NCBI RefSeq assembly: GCF_009834785.1
Contig: NZ_WUYX01000069.1
Span: 145,697-209,696, forward strand
DNA length: 64,000 nt
Direction: 5' to 3'
Source: Natronorubrum halalkaliphilum
Lineage (GTDB): Archaea > Halobacteriota > Halobacteria > Halobacteriales > Natrialbaceae
Positions 55,359 to 64,000 of the stretch are shown in pieces. A program made the position numbers and the translations under genes. The notes beneath the pieces were generated by a model, which did no database searches, was not told where the DNA came from, and saw only the letters and a list, made by a program, of their open reading frames with translations. Positions within the stretch are counted from its first letter, which is position 1. Every line of letters starts with the position of its first letter.

Positions 55359-55658
55359 CGGTCGTGGAGTGAAGCGGATCGGAGACGTGTTTGAAGCGCT
55401 CGGGTACCCATATGTAAGGAGCCGATAGTTCGGGAACGGGAATAAATCCGGAGTCGTCTTTCGATTCGTGAGAGCGCGTGGGAAAGTCGTCCGTCCAAGC
55501 CCGATTCTGAATCTGCGGTCCGGACCGAGACGCGAGTAGTCCGTACGGCCTCTGCACCGGTTTTCGACGATCCGAAGACGGGACAGCGGCGAGTCCTACC
55601 GACTCGAGGAGCCCGATTCCGATGTCGATTCCGATTCGAAGTTCGATTTCGGTTTCGA
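55359..55658. other. Intergenic region with degenerate hexamer tract
   Basis: 300 bp between two minus-strand genes. Near 55614-55662 a degenerate 6-bp tract (GATTCC/GATGTC/GATTTC/GGTTTC units) resembles the coding sequence of an Asp/Glu/Ser-type tail in other frames. No gene supported; promoter of the 54303 gene is not obvious. Confidence 0.4.
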
Positions 55659-56552
55659 TCACGAGTCGGGGACGCGACGCTCGAGCAGCGACAGAACGGG
55701 CTCGCTCGCGACGATTCGAACGGCGAGCCGCGAAAGTCGATCCCGAACCGCACCCGGAACGAGCGTGCCGTACAACGAACCGAGCAGCGGGAGCGGACCC
55801 ACGCGGTAGTGCGTGGACGGCTTTCGGACGGACGCGGCCCGAAGGATCGTCCCGGCGACGCGGTCGGGTTCGTTGAGCAACGGCCCGCCGCCTTCGACGG
55901 CTCGGAGGCCCCGAAGGGCGCGGTACAGATCGGCGTAGTGAGTCGGCGACGCCGTCGCCTCGGTGTCGTCGAGTTCCGCGCTAACGCGGTCGTAAAACGA
56001 CGTCCGTACGACGCCGGGTTGGACGGTCACGACGTCGATATTCGTCCCGAAGAGATCCTGGCGAAGCGCGTCGGTGAGTCCGGCCATCGCCCATTTCGAG
56101 GCGTTGTACCCGCCGATCCCGGTGAGCGCGAGTCGATCCGCCGCGCTGGTTACGGTGATGATTCGGCCGCGGCCTCGCTTGCGCATGTCGGGAAGGACGG
56201 CTCGAATCAGCCGGTGGGGACCGAAGCAGTGGACGGCGAACTGTCGCTCGAGTCGGTCCGTCGGGACGTCTTCGACGGGGCCGAACTGGCCGTAGCCCGC
56301 GTTATTGACGAGACAGTCGACGCCGCCAGTTTCGGACCGAATTCGGCCGACGACGCGTTCGATAGCATCCGGATCGGCGAGATCGAGGGCGGCGAGTTCG
56401 GCCCCGCGGGCCTCGAGTTCGCGGAGTCCGTCGCAGTCTCGATCTCGAGCGGTGGCGTACACCCGCCAGTCTCGATCGGCGTCCAGAAACGCGCGAGCGG
56501 TCGCGAAGCCGATGCCGGACGAACAGCCGGTGACGAGGACGGTTTCGGTCAT
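55659..56552 (-). CDS. Classical SDR family oxidoreductase
   Basis: 297 residues. TGCSSGIGFATARAF (TGxxxGIG), LDLADPDAIE, LVNNAGYGQFG (NNAG), catalytic Ser in TVTSAADRLALTG and the YNASKWAM motif (YxxxK) give the complete N-S-Y-K set. PGVVRTSFYD follows. It resembles the SDR group often annotated as ketoreductase or retinol-dehydrogenase-like; substrate unknown. Could alter a lipid or sugar, but it may be unrelated to the glycan locus. Confidence 0.9.
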   Translation of the reverse strand: MTETVLVTGCSSGIGFATARAFLDADRDWRVYATARDRDCDGLRELEARGAELAALDLADPDAIERVVGRIRSETGGVDCLVNNAGYGQFGPVEDVPTDRLERQFAVHCFGPHRLIRAVLPDMRKRGRGRIITVTSAADRLALTGIGGYNASKWAMAGLTDALRQDLFGTNIDVVTVQPGVVRTSFYDRVSAELDDTEATASPTHYADLYRALRGLRAVEGGGPLLNEPDRVAGTILRAASVRKPSTHYRVGPLPLLGSLYGTLVPGAVRDRLSRLAVRIVASEPVLSLLERRVPDS

Positions 56553-56633
56553 ACGGCTTCAGACGGGGGTGACGGTGAAGAAAGTCGGGCTCGCTGGCGC
56601 GACGACGGTGCTCGAGGCGCTGCCGAGACGGAT

Positions 56634-57245
56634 TCACGGCGGGCCGGCGTCGTCCGGCGGCCCTGCATCACTCGGCGCGCCAGCGTCGTCGGGTGGGCCG
56701 GCGTCGTCGGGTGGTCCGGGTTCCTCCTCGTCCACGTCGTCATCGGTATCGTCATCGTCGGCCGGCCCGGTATCATCCGCTGAATCAGCATCAACCGAGT
56801 CGTCAGCCTCGTCGCCGTCGAACGGATCACCGACCGATTCGCCGGCCGGGTCATCGTCGTCCGTTTCCGTCGGCGAGTCCGATGGATCGTCGTCCCCAGT
56901 CGATTCGTCGGCCGACTCAGCCGGCTGGTCATCGTCTGCGTCATCCGCTGGTGGCCCCTCGTCGTCACTCTCCTCCGACTCGGACGCAGTCGATTCGTCG
57001 TCGGTCGATTCCGCCTCGGAATCGTCCCCTGGGTCCGCGTCGTCATCAGCACCGGCCGTCGGTATTTCGTCGTTCAGGTCGTTCGCCGACGGATCGCCCT
57101 CGGCGTCCCCGGCCTGTCCGAGCGGGTCGGGACCGATGGTTGGGACGAAGACCAGCGCGAGGGCGGTGAAGGTTAGCAACACAACTACGAGCGTCACGAG
57201 CACGGTCGTCGTCGCCGGCTCCGGGTCGTCGCGTGAACGAGCCAT
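56634..57245 (-). CDS. Single-TM protein with long acidic tail
   Basis: 203 residues from ATG 57245 (an upstream ATG at 57272 is possible). One membrane helix (TTTVLVTLVVVLLTFTALAL, ~12-33) and then ~165 residues almost wholly Asp/Glu/Ser/Ala/Pro, ending in tandem PPDDAG units. The composition is typical of haloarchaeal surface stalks but also of frame-shadow DNA; the helix, the start context and the GC3 pattern favour a gene. Function unknown. Confidence 0.6.
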   Translation of the reverse strand: MARSRDDPEPATTTVLVTLVVVLLTFTALALVFVPTIGPDPLGQAGDAEGDPSANDLNDEIPTAGADDDADPGDDSEAESTDDESTASESEESDDEGPPADDADDDQPAESADESTGDDDPSDSPTETDDDDPAGESVGDPFDGDEADDSVDADSADDTGPADDDDTDDDVDEEEPGPPDDAGPPDDAGAPSDAGPPDDAGPP

Positions 57246-57505
57246 TCGGTCGACCCGTGTTTTCGTCCCCACAGGCTTTGTTAAGCTCTGCCCACAGCCG
57301 GCGGGAGCGCTCGAGACTGATACGGGCTGCTGTCAGCCGGTGCCGGAACGACTGCGAGCAGTCTTGCCATCGCTCCGGGACACGATGGCAGTGAACGGAT
57401 GCGAATTCGGGCTCGCTCGCGGCCGTCACTGCGACGAACGTATCGCGAGCAGCCGAACAATGATATAGCCGGCACACCCAGTACTCGGCAAGACCGCTCG
57501 CTACA

Positions 57506-60268
57506 ATGACGACTCACTACGATCACGCGCAGGTCCAGGAGTTCTGGCAGTACGTCTGGGAGCGCGACGACGTCTACGCGCTGCCGGCGGACGCGACGGA
57601 CCCGACCTACGTGCTGGGCATGTTCCCCTACACGTCGGGAACGCTGCATATGGGACACGTCCGTAACTACGCGATTACGGACGCCTACGCGCGGTACCGC
57701 CGGATGCAAGGTGACGACGTGTTGCATCCGATGGGATGGGACGCGTTCGGCCTGCCGGCCGAGAACGCCGCCTACGAACGGGCGAGCGATCCCGAATCCT
57801 GGACGCAGGCGTGTATTCGGCGCATGCGCGAAGAACTCGAGACCATGGGGTTTGGCTACGACTGGTCTCGAGAGATCACCACCTGCGACCCCTCCTACTA
57901 CCGGTGGAACCAGTGGCTGTTTAAGCGACTCTACGAGGCGGGGCTCGTCGAGTACGAGGGAGCAACGGTCAACTGGTGTCCCGACTGCGAGACCGTCCTC
58001 GCGGCGGCTCAGGTCGAGGAACGCGAAGCCTCGGCGGGAGCGAGCGGCGACGCCCCGAGCCGCGAACCCAAACGCAGTGAGACCTCGAGTCAGGTCACCA
58101 CCGACCGGGTCTGCTGGCGCTGTGAAACACCCGTCGACCGGCGCGAACTCGACCAGTGGTTCTTTTCGATCACTGACTACGCGGAGGAACTCCACGAGGG
58201 ACTCGACGACCTCGAGGGGTGGCCCGACGGCGTCCGCGAGATCCAGCGAAACTGGATCGGTCGACAGGAAGGGGCCAAAATTACGTTCGAGACGGCGGAC
58301 CACGGATCCGTCGACGTCTTCAGCACCCGTCCGGAGACGATCTACGGGGCGACGTCGCTCGTGGTGTCGCCCGGCCACGACCTCGCTCGCACGCTCGCGG
58401 ACGACTCCGAGGCGGTCGCCGACTACATCGACGCCGTCCGCGAACAGGATCCCGACGAGGTCGGCTTTTCGGGCGTCGAGACCGACGCGACGGCGATCCA
58501 TCCGCTGACCGGCGCCGAACTGCCGGTCTACGTCGCGGGCTACGTCCTCGACGACGTCGGCACCGGCGCGGTGATGGGCGTTCCCGGCCACAACGAGCGC
58601 GATCACGAGTTCGCACTCGAGCACGACGTGCCGATCGAACGGGTGATCGAACCGACGGACGGTGACGGTACCGGCGACCTGCCGTACACCGGCGACGGGA
58701 CACTAACCGCGAGCGGCGAGTACGACGGCACCGCGAGCGAGGCCGCTCGAGAGCGGCTCGTCGCCGATCACGGGGCCCTTGAGGAGGACGTCACCTACCG
58801 GCTTCGGGACTGGTTGATCTCCCGACAGCGCTACTGGGGGACGCCGATTCCGGTCGTTCACTGCGACGACTGCGGCCACGTCCTCGTACCCGACGAAGAG
58901 CTCCCGGTCGAGTTGCCGGAGTTCGTTCGCACGACGGGGAACCCGCTCGAGGAACACGATTCGTTCCGCGAGACGACGTGTCCCGACTGCGGCGGGCCCG
59001 CTCGGCGCGAGACGGACACGATGGACACGTTCGTCGACTCCTCGTGGTACTACCTGCGATTCCTCTCGCCGGATCTCGAGGACGCGCCGTTCGATACGGA
59101 ACTCGCCGACGAGTGGCTGCCGATCGACGTCTACGTCGGCGGCGACGAACACGCCATCCTCCACCTGCTCTACACTCGGTTCTTCACGCGCGCGCTCGCC
59201 GACCTGGGGCTGCTCGATCGCCGGGAGCCGATCGAGGAGCTCAGAAGTCAGGGGACGGTACTGTACGACGGGGAGAAAATGTCCAGTTCGAAGGGGAACG
59301 TCGTCGCGCCACAGGAGTACGGCGCGGAGACGACGCGGCTGTTCGTGCTCTCGGCGGCCCACCCCGAACAGGACTTCGAGTGGACCGCGAACAACGTTCG
59401 GGGTGCCTACGACCTCCAGCAAACCCTGTACGGCATGGCGACGGCGTTCGTCGACGAGGGCGATACGCGAGTCGAGCGGCGGAGTCACGACGAGTACGTC
59501 GCCCGGGAGATCGACCGGACGATCGCCGCGGTCACCGAAGAGTACGAGCGGTTCCGGTTCCACCGAGCCGCGACGGAGATTCGGGAACTGGCGCGACTGC
59601 TCCGTCGGTACCGAGGGTACGACCGGCCACACGGCGAACTCTACCGGCGCGGCCTGCTGGCGCTTGCGGCCATGATCTCGCCGATGGCACCCCACCTCGG
59701 CGAGGAATGCTGGAACAAGCTTCGGGGCGACGGGCTGGTCGTCGAAGCCGACTGGCCCGAACCCGAACGCGACGTGGCCGACTATCGGCGAGAGCGCCGA
59801 CTCGTCGAGACGACGCTCGCCGACGTCCGCGACATCGTCGACACCGCCGCAATCGACGAACCGGAACGAATCGAACTCGTCGTCGCCCAGGAGTGGAAGT
59901 ACGAGGTCGCCAGACTGCTTGGCGAGCGACTCGACGACGCGACCGACAGCGTCGAGACCGCGTCGGTCGTCGATCGGGTGCTGGAAGCCGAGCTAGCTGT
60001 TGATCTCGAGTCCAGAGCCGACGCCGAGGCCGAAGCCGAGGTCGACCGCGAAACCATCGCGGCGTTCGCCGCCGAACTGGCCGAACGAGACGGGCATCAG
60101 GATCTCGAGCACGGGCTTACGGCCCGGACCGAACTGGCGATCCTCAATCGGAGCACGTGGCTCGTCACCGACGAGTTCGACGCCGACGTCACCGTTCGGA
60201 GGGGGGCCGAGGACGACGAGCTGGGGGAGAAAGCACGGCCCGGCAAACCGGCGATCCACATCAGTTGA
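57506..60268 (+). CDS. leuS: Leucyl-tRNA synthetase with bacterial-type core
   Basis: 920 residues. Class I motifs: PYTSGTLHMGHVRNY (HMGH at 48-51) and EKMSSSKGNVV (KMSKS, ~590-600). A zinc knuckle (NWCPDCETVL ... CWRCETPV) is followed by the CP1 editing domain (STRPETIYGAT; GTGAVMGVPGHNERDHEFA). An editing domain placed after the zinc knuckle, and these motif spellings, are of bacterial type; archaeal LeuRS has the insertion elsewhere and a different HIGH region. The C-terminal ~200 residues do not look bacterial. This fits the chimeric LeuRS described from Natrialba magadii. Charges tRNA-Leu. Confidence 0.95.
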   Translation: MTTHYDHAQVQEFWQYVWERDDVYALPADATDPTYVLGMFPYTSGTLHMGHVRNYAITDAYARYRRMQGDDVLHPMGWDAFGLPAENAAYERASDPESWTQACIRRMREELETMGFGYDWSREITTCDPSYYRWNQWLFKRLYEAGLVEYEGATVNWCPDCETVLAAAQVEEREASAGASGDAPSREPKRSETSSQVTTDRVCWRCETPVDRRELDQWFFSITDYAEELHEGLDDLEGWPDGVREIQRNWIGRQEGAKITFETADHGSVDVFSTRPETIYGATSLVVSPGHDLARTLADDSEAVADYIDAVREQDPDEVGFSGVETDATAIHPLTGAELPVYVAGYVLDDVGTGAVMGVPGHNERDHEFALEHDVPIERVIEPTDGDGTGDLPYTGDGTLTASGEYDGTASEAARERLVADHGALEEDVTYRLRDWLISRQRYWGTPIPVVHCDDCGHVLVPDEELPVELPEFVRTTGNPLEEHDSFRETTCPDCGGPARRETDTMDTFVDSSWYYLRFLSPDLEDAPFDTELADEWLPIDVYVGGDEHAILHLLYTRFFTRALADLGLLDRREPIEELRSQGTVLYDGEKMSSSKGNVVAPQEYGAETTRLFVLSAAHPEQDFEWTANNVRGAYDLQQTLYGMATAFVDEGDTRVERRSHDEYVAREIDRTIAAVTEEYERFRFHRAATEIRELARLLRRYRGYDRPHGELYRRGLLALAAMISPMAPHLGEECWNKLRGDGLVVEADWPEPERDVADYRRERRLVETTLADVRDIVDTAAIDEPERIELVVAQEWKYEVARLLGERLDDATDSVETASVVDRVLEAELAVDLESRADAEAEAEVDRETIAAFAAELAERDGHQDLEHGLTARTELAILNRSTWLVTDEFDADVTVRRGAEDDELGEKARPGKPAIHIS

Positions 60269-60427
60269 AAACGTGGGGTAGTGTCAGTACTGACCATCGG
60301 CCCGGAATTGCACAAATCGAAGGTTCCGCGACGTTCAATAACTGCCGTCAAATAGGTATCGGTCCTTGCTTTCGATATCGAAGGCGGCCGGGAATATTTC
60401 TCTCATATACGCGATCAGGAAGGACAG

Positions 60428-60450
60428 TTTTATTCTACCGGATTTGGTAG
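60428..60450 (+). promoter_or_regulatory. TATA box and palindrome before the HalOD1 gene
   Basis: TTTATTCT at 60428-60435, 25-32 bp before ATG 60460, followed at once by CTACC (60435-60439), GGATTT, GGTAG (60446-60450): a 5-bp dyad lying between the TATA box and the start, where a repressor would block transcription. Confidence 0.5.
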
Positions 60451-60459
60451 GGTGGCTAT

Positions 60460-60756
60460 ATGACGGAGGGGGACGGTGACAGTGTCGATTCGTGGTGTCA
60501 GAAACCGCCAAGTCAGGCGATTATCGAAGCCGTTGCCGAAGCAGAAGGAGTGAGTCCCGAAGACGTCCATCCACCGACGTACGACGCATTGCACACCGTC
60601 GTCGATCCGCAGGCACTCGATGCCCTCTTCGCCACCCGACCCGACGGCGCACCGCGGGCCGGCGGCGACGTCTCGTTTCTGTACTGTGGCTACGAGGTTA
60701 CGGTCGAACGGGACGGCTCGATCACACTCGAGGAGTCGACCGACCACGCCGAATAG
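60460..60756 (+). CDS. HalOD1 output-domain protein
   Basis: 98 residues, essentially one HalOD1 domain (PF18545): PSQAIIEAVAEAEGVSPEDV, TYDALHTVVDPQALDALFA, VSFLYCGYEVTVERDGSITLE. The domain is a haloarchaeal signal-output module usually found alone or after receiver domains. Its molecular action is unknown. The TATA box and dyad support ATG 60460. A PAS/GAF sensor starts 1.3 kb downstream, though with other genes between. Confidence 0.88.
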   Translation: MTEGDGDSVDSWCQKPPSQAIIEAVAEAEGVSPEDVHPPTYDALHTVVDPQALDALFATRPDGAPRAGGDVSFLYCGYEVTVERDGSITLEESTDHAE

Positions 60757-60814
60757 CGTGATACGAGACGGCCGAACAGCAAGACAAATACGGAGTCTCT
60801 GCTAACCTTCAATA

Positions 60815-61417
60815 ATGGCAACCGCCGACGCGAGACGACGGCTTCGTAAACGGCCGATCGGCACCACGATTTTCCTGACGATCATCGGCTACGCGCTGGT
60901 TATCGGCACGTTCGTTCTCGACATCCCGTTGTATCCGGATCTCACGCTCGAGCAGATCAATCTGTTGACCCACGCGATTGCGGTTATCAATCTGGCCGCG
61001 ACGGTGTTTCTGGTGGCCGGCTGGTACTGGATTCGGGCCGGCGAGGTCGCGAAGCATCGGTTGGCGATGCTCAGTGCGTTCGCGCTGATCCTGCTGTTTC
61101 TGGTCGTTTATCTGGTCAGGGTCGGCGGCGGCGGCGAGAAGGTGTTCGTCGGTCCCGATCTGGTCAGGTACGCCTATCTCATCATGCTCGCGATCCACAT
61201 TCTGCTCTCGATCGTCTCGGTTCCGGTCGTCCTCTACGCGCTGATCCTCGGTGTGACCCACACGCCCGCTGAACTGCGAGAAACCGCTCACGCGAAGATC
61301 GGACGCATCGCGGCCGCCTCGTGGATTCTGAGTCTCGTTCTCGGCGTCGTCACCTACGCGTTGCTCAACCACATCTACAGCTACGAGTTCGGGATCCTGC
61401 TCGTGCCGCTGTGGTGA
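60815..61417 (+). CDS. DUF420 membrane protein
   Basis: 200 residues, five membrane helices. LTLEQINLLTHAIAVINLAA, AGEVAKHRLAMLSAFALI, YLIMLAIHILLSIVSVPVVL and TAHAKIGRIAAASWILSLVLG, with histidines in helices 2-4, match DUF420 (related to CtaM/YozB), linked to haem-copper oxidase maturation. No oxidase genes are adjacent. A T6 run follows 24 bp after the stop. Confidence 0.92.
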   Translation: MATADARRRLRKRPIGTTIFLTIIGYALVIGTFVLDIPLYPDLTLEQINLLTHAIAVINLAATVFLVAGWYWIRAGEVAKHRLAMLSAFALILLFLVVYLVRVGGGGEKVFVGPDLVRYAYLIMLAIHILLSIVSVPVVLYALILGVTHTPAELRETAHAKIGRIAAASWILSLVLGVVTYALLNHIYSYEFGILLVPLW

Positions 61418-61441
61418 CCGACCGCCCGTTTGGCAGGTCGC

Positions 61442-61447
61442 TTTTTT
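61442..61447 (+). terminator. Oligo-T run after DUF420
   Basis: TTTTTT 24 bp after the DUF420 stop and 25 bp before the next ATG. Possible terminator, or the TATA region of the next gene. Confidence 0.35.
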
Positions 61448-61471
61448 GTGCTCGCGATCGTTGCAGCAGGT

Positions 61472-61966
61472 ATGCAACGCCGTGGTAGCCTTTCACAGTC
61501 CGAGATCGTAACGTTTCTCGAGGGGGCGACGATCCCGGTTCGGCTCGGCTGTCGGACGCCCGAGGACAACCTTTGGATGTGTTCGCTGTGGTTTCGACTC
61601 GTCGACGCCGACGGCGATCCGATCGGAGCCGAGTCGGCGACCGACCGCGAGGACTGGACGCTCCAGTGTGCCACGTCTGCGCAAGCGGACATCGTCTCCT
61701 TCCTCGAGCACGATTCGGGCGTTTCCTTCGAGGTATCGACGAACGACCCCCCGTACGCGGGCGTGAGGGGGCGTGGCTCCGTCTCGATCGATCCCGACCC
61801 CGAAAAGGAAACGCTTCGGGCACTCCTCGAGCGGTATCTCGAGGATACGGAGTCCGGACTGGCCCAGAGCCTGCTCGACGACGGGCGCGACGAGGTGACG
61901 ATCACGGTCGATCCTGCCGTTGTCTACGGCTGGGACTTCTCGGATCGAATGCGTGACACGCAGTGA
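61472..61966 (+). CDS. PPOX-class split-barrel FMN protein
   Basis: 164 residues from ATG 61472. The order IVTFLEGATIPVRLGCRTPE, NLWMCSLWFRLVD, LQCATSAQADIVSFLE, VSFEVSTNDPPYAGVRGRG is that of pyridoxamine-5'-phosphate-oxidase-like (PF01243) split barrels in haloarchaea, where PPYAGVRG is the cofactor-contacting segment. It could bind FMN, F420 or haem; substrate unknown. Appears monocistronic. Confidence 0.85.
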   Translation: MQRRGSLSQSEIVTFLEGATIPVRLGCRTPEDNLWMCSLWFRLVDADGDPIGAESATDREDWTLQCATSAQADIVSFLEHDSGVSFEVSTNDPPYAGVRGRGSVSIDPDPEKETLRALLERYLEDTESGLAQSLLDDGRDEVTITVDPAVVYGWDFSDRMRDTQ

Positions 61967-62082
61967 ACGCGCGGGTTTGCAGGCCGAATTCTGTGAGCGC
62001 GTCGACACGAAGGCAGTTCGTACCGTCGGGGAAGAGAGTCCGGCGAAAGTCTTTAGCAGTGACTACGGGTTATACTGTATCA

Positions 62083-64000
62083 ATGGATCCCCCCTTCGAT
62101 AGCGCTGGCGCGAACCAAAACCACCGTCTTCGCCAGCAACGGGTCGTCGCCGACCTCGGCACCCAAGCGCTCGAGGGCACCGACCTCGACGACTTATTTC
62201 GGGAGGCGGTAACCGCTGTCGCGACGACGCTGGAGACGGATTCGTGCAAGATTCTCGAGTTGCAACCCGGGAACGACGAGTTCCTGCTTCGGGAGGGGAT
62301 CGGGTGGAGCGACGGGCTCTTGGGAACGGCGACGGTTTCGACCGACCGCGACTCGCAGGCAGGCTACACGCTAGAGGTGGAGGATACAGTCGTCGTCGAC
62401 GACCTGCGAACGGAGGACAGATTCGCCGGCCCGGAGCTCCTTCGCGAGCACGACCTCGTCAGCGGAATCAGCGTCGTCATCGGATCGGCCGACGACCCGT
62501 GGGGCGTCCTCGGCACGCACGCGACCGCACAACGGGCGTACGACGAGGGTGACGCGGTCTTCCTCCGGAACGTGGCGAACGTCCTCGCCTCGGCGATCGA
62601 GCGCGACCGGGCGGACCGACGCCGCGATGCGGAGGCAATGCTCAGGCAGAAGATCGTCGACACGAGCCCGATCGGTATCACGATCGTCGGCGAGAACGGC
62701 GAGCTGCGGTTCGCCAACGACCGCGCCGAGGAAATCTTCGGCCGGAGTCGGGAGCGGATCAGTGAACTCGAGTTCGACGATCCCGCGTGGGACGAGATCG
62801 GTCCCGACGGTGATCCCCTCACCGCCGAGGAACTCCCGTTCCCGCGGATCGTCGAGTCGGGTGAGCCGCTGTTCGATCAGGTTAGCGGCGTGTTGCGGCC
62901 GAACGGGGAGCGAATCTGGATCTCCGTCAACGGTGCTCCGCTTTGGAACGACAATGGAAATATCGACGGCGTCGTCTTCGCCATCGAGGACGTCACCGAC
63001 AGGTTCCACCGGGATCGCAAACTCGAGCGCTACGAGACCATCGTCGAGACGGCCCACGACGGTATCTACGTGCTCGACGAGGAGCGTCGGTTCGAACTGG
63101 TCAACGACGCGTTCGCCGAACTGACGGCGTTTTCTCGCTCGGAATTACGCGGCAGCCACGCCTCGCTCGTCTTCGGCGAGGAGTTCGCGTCGACGGAGGC
63201 CCAGCAGTTAGAAGCCGCGTCTGCACCGGAGAGCCCGACGTTCGAAGAGACGATCGAAACCGGTCCGGACGAGACGCTGGCGATCGAGAACCGATTTACC
63301 ATCCTGCCGGTAGACGACGGCACGGGAACGAAGCGAGTCGGCGTCGTCCGCGACATCAGCGAACGCAAACACCTCGAGGCCGAACTGCGCGCCGAACGCG
63401 ACCTGAAGGATCGGATCCTCGAGACGAGTCCGATCGGGATCACGCTCATCGACGCCGACGGGATGAACGTGTTCGCCAACGACCGAGCCGAGGAACTGTT
63501 CGGGCGCTCGCTCGAGGAACTTCGGTCGTACGTCCACGACGACGACCGGTGGAACCTCGTCGACGAGGACGGCCGGCCGCTGTCGGGCGAGGAATTGCCG
63601 TTTACGACCGTCAAGGAGACCGGGGAGCCGGTGTACGGGGACGTCCTCGGTCTCGACCAGCCCGACGGCACGCGGGTGTGGCTCTCTGCACACTGCGGCC
63701 CGCTTTTCGACGCTGACGGGACGTTCGACGGAGCCGTCTACGCGCTCCGTGACATCACCGAGCGAAAACGCCTCGAGAACGAACTCGAGCGGACGCTCGA
63801 CCGGGTCAGTGACGCGTTCAATTCGATAGATACGGACTGGAACTTCACCTACGTGAACGACCACGCCAAGGAGTTGCTCGACGTCGAAGACCGCGAACTC
63901 GTCGGGACCAACGTCTGGGAGGAGTTCCCCAGCGCCGTCGGCTCGCGGTTCGAGGAGGAGTACCGGCGAGCGATGGATACCCAGGAGACGGTCAGGTTTG
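62083..64000 (+). CDS. GAF and multi-PAS sensor protein, truncated by window end
   Basis: Frame open from ATG 62083 to the edge, at least 639 residues. A GAF domain (~15-175: FREAVTAVATTLETDSCKIL; WGVLGTHATAQRAYDEGDAV) is followed by four PAS domains starting about 189 (VDTSPIGITIVGENGELRF), 315, 443 (LETSPIGITLIDADG) and 571. The first and third PAS domains share DTSPIGIT, FANDRAEEIFGRS-type and EELPF motifs, showing internal duplication. No kinase or HTH_10 output is reached, so it could be a histidine kinase or Bat-like regulator. Confidence 0.9.
   Translation, partial: MDPPFDSAGANQNHRLRQQRVVADLGTQALEGTDLDDLFREAVTAVATTLETDSCKILELQPGNDEFLLREGIGWSDGLLGTATVSTDRDSQAGYTLEVEDTVVVDDLRTEDRFAGPELLREHDLVSGISVVIGSADDPWGVLGTHATAQRAYDEGDAVFLRNVANVLASAIERDRADRRRDAEAMLRQKIVDTSPIGITIVGENGELRFANDRAEEIFGRSRERISELEFDDPAWDEIGPDGDPLTAEELPFPRIVESGEPLFDQVSGVLRPNGERIWISVNGAPLWNDNGNIDGVVFAIEDVTDRFHRDRKLERYETIVETAHDGIYVLDEERRFELVNDAFAELTAFSRSELRGSHASLVFGEEFASTEAQQLEAASAPESPTFEETIETGPDETLAIENRFTILPVDDGTGTKRVGVVRDISERKHLEAELRAERDLKDRILETSPIGITLIDADGMNVFANDRAEELFGRSLEELRSYVHDDDRWNLVDEDGRPLSGEELPFTTVKETGEPVYGDVLGLDQPDGTRVWLSAHCGPLFDADGTFDGAVYALRDITERKRLENELERTLDRVSDAFNSIDTDWNFTYVNDHAKELLDVEDRELVGTNVWEEFPSAVGSRFEEEYRRAMDTQETVRF

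Overview
This window reads as chromosomal DNA of a halophilic archaeon (class Halobacteria, probably Natrialbales). The evidence is high GC content with strong G/C at third codon positions, very acidic predicted proteins, twin-arginine (Tat) rather than Sec signals on most exported proteins, short TATA-type promoters 25-40 bp before start codons, many 4-nt ATGA overlaps between genes, and haloarchaeal families (HTH_10, DUF7344-like, HalOD1, DUF354, DUF1616). A LeuRS with a bacterial-type core fits Natrialbales. The window starts with 33 G residues, which looks like a contig-end artefact.

Layout. (1) 0.2-7.1 kb: a small membrane protein, AMP-forming acetyl-CoA synthetase, a GIDE-like membrane protein, an NAD(P)-binding oxidoreductase, a CBS/ParB-like protein and an RCK-DHH phosphoesterase. 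(2) 7.2-17.8 kb: a complete haloarchaeal complex I operon on the minus strand, transcribed nuoA-B-CD-H-I-J1-J2-K-L-M-N, with no nuoE/F/G. (3) 18-21.7 kb: purK-purE on minus; ribH and a class I/II aminotransferase on plus. (4) 21.9-24.2 kb: a low-GC HNH endonuclease beside tRNA-Gln(TTG), a 0.75-kb gap, and an HTH_10 regulator. (5) 24.4-56.5 kb: a large cell-surface glycan region. It holds a flippase, five or more glycosyltransferases, UDP-sugar dehydrogenase, GlmS, an FkbM methyltransferase, a membrane GT-C-like enzyme, an asparagine-synthetase-like enzyme without the glutaminase cysteine, and DUF1616. Several Tat-exported proteins are here too: a beta-helix protein, two polysaccharide-deacetylase paralogs (one frameshifted) and an aspartoacylase-like protein. 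Local regulators (two DUF7344-type, one membrane winged helix) are interspersed. (6) 56.6-64 kb: an acidic-tailed membrane protein, leuS, a HalOD1 protein, DUF420, a PPOX-type flavoprotein and the first part of a GAF/multi-PAS sensor that runs off the window.

How it works together. The complex I operon feeds electrons from an unknown donor module into the quinone pool. The glycan region supplies activated sugars (GlmS, UDP-sugar dehydrogenase), assembles them (GT2/GT4/DUF354 transferases), probably flips the product (Wzx-like), and decorates or remodels it (methyltransferase, aminotransferase-like, exported deacetylase and beta-helix proteins). No oligosaccharyltransferase (AglB) is in the window, so N-glycan, exopolysaccharide or both remain possible. 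The most interesting regulatory signal is an element TTAY-N6-YATAGTRA with exact spacing upstream of four surface-glycan genes (asparagine-synthetase-like, UDP-sugar dehydrogenase, glmS and a repeat surface protein), suggesting a shared regulon.
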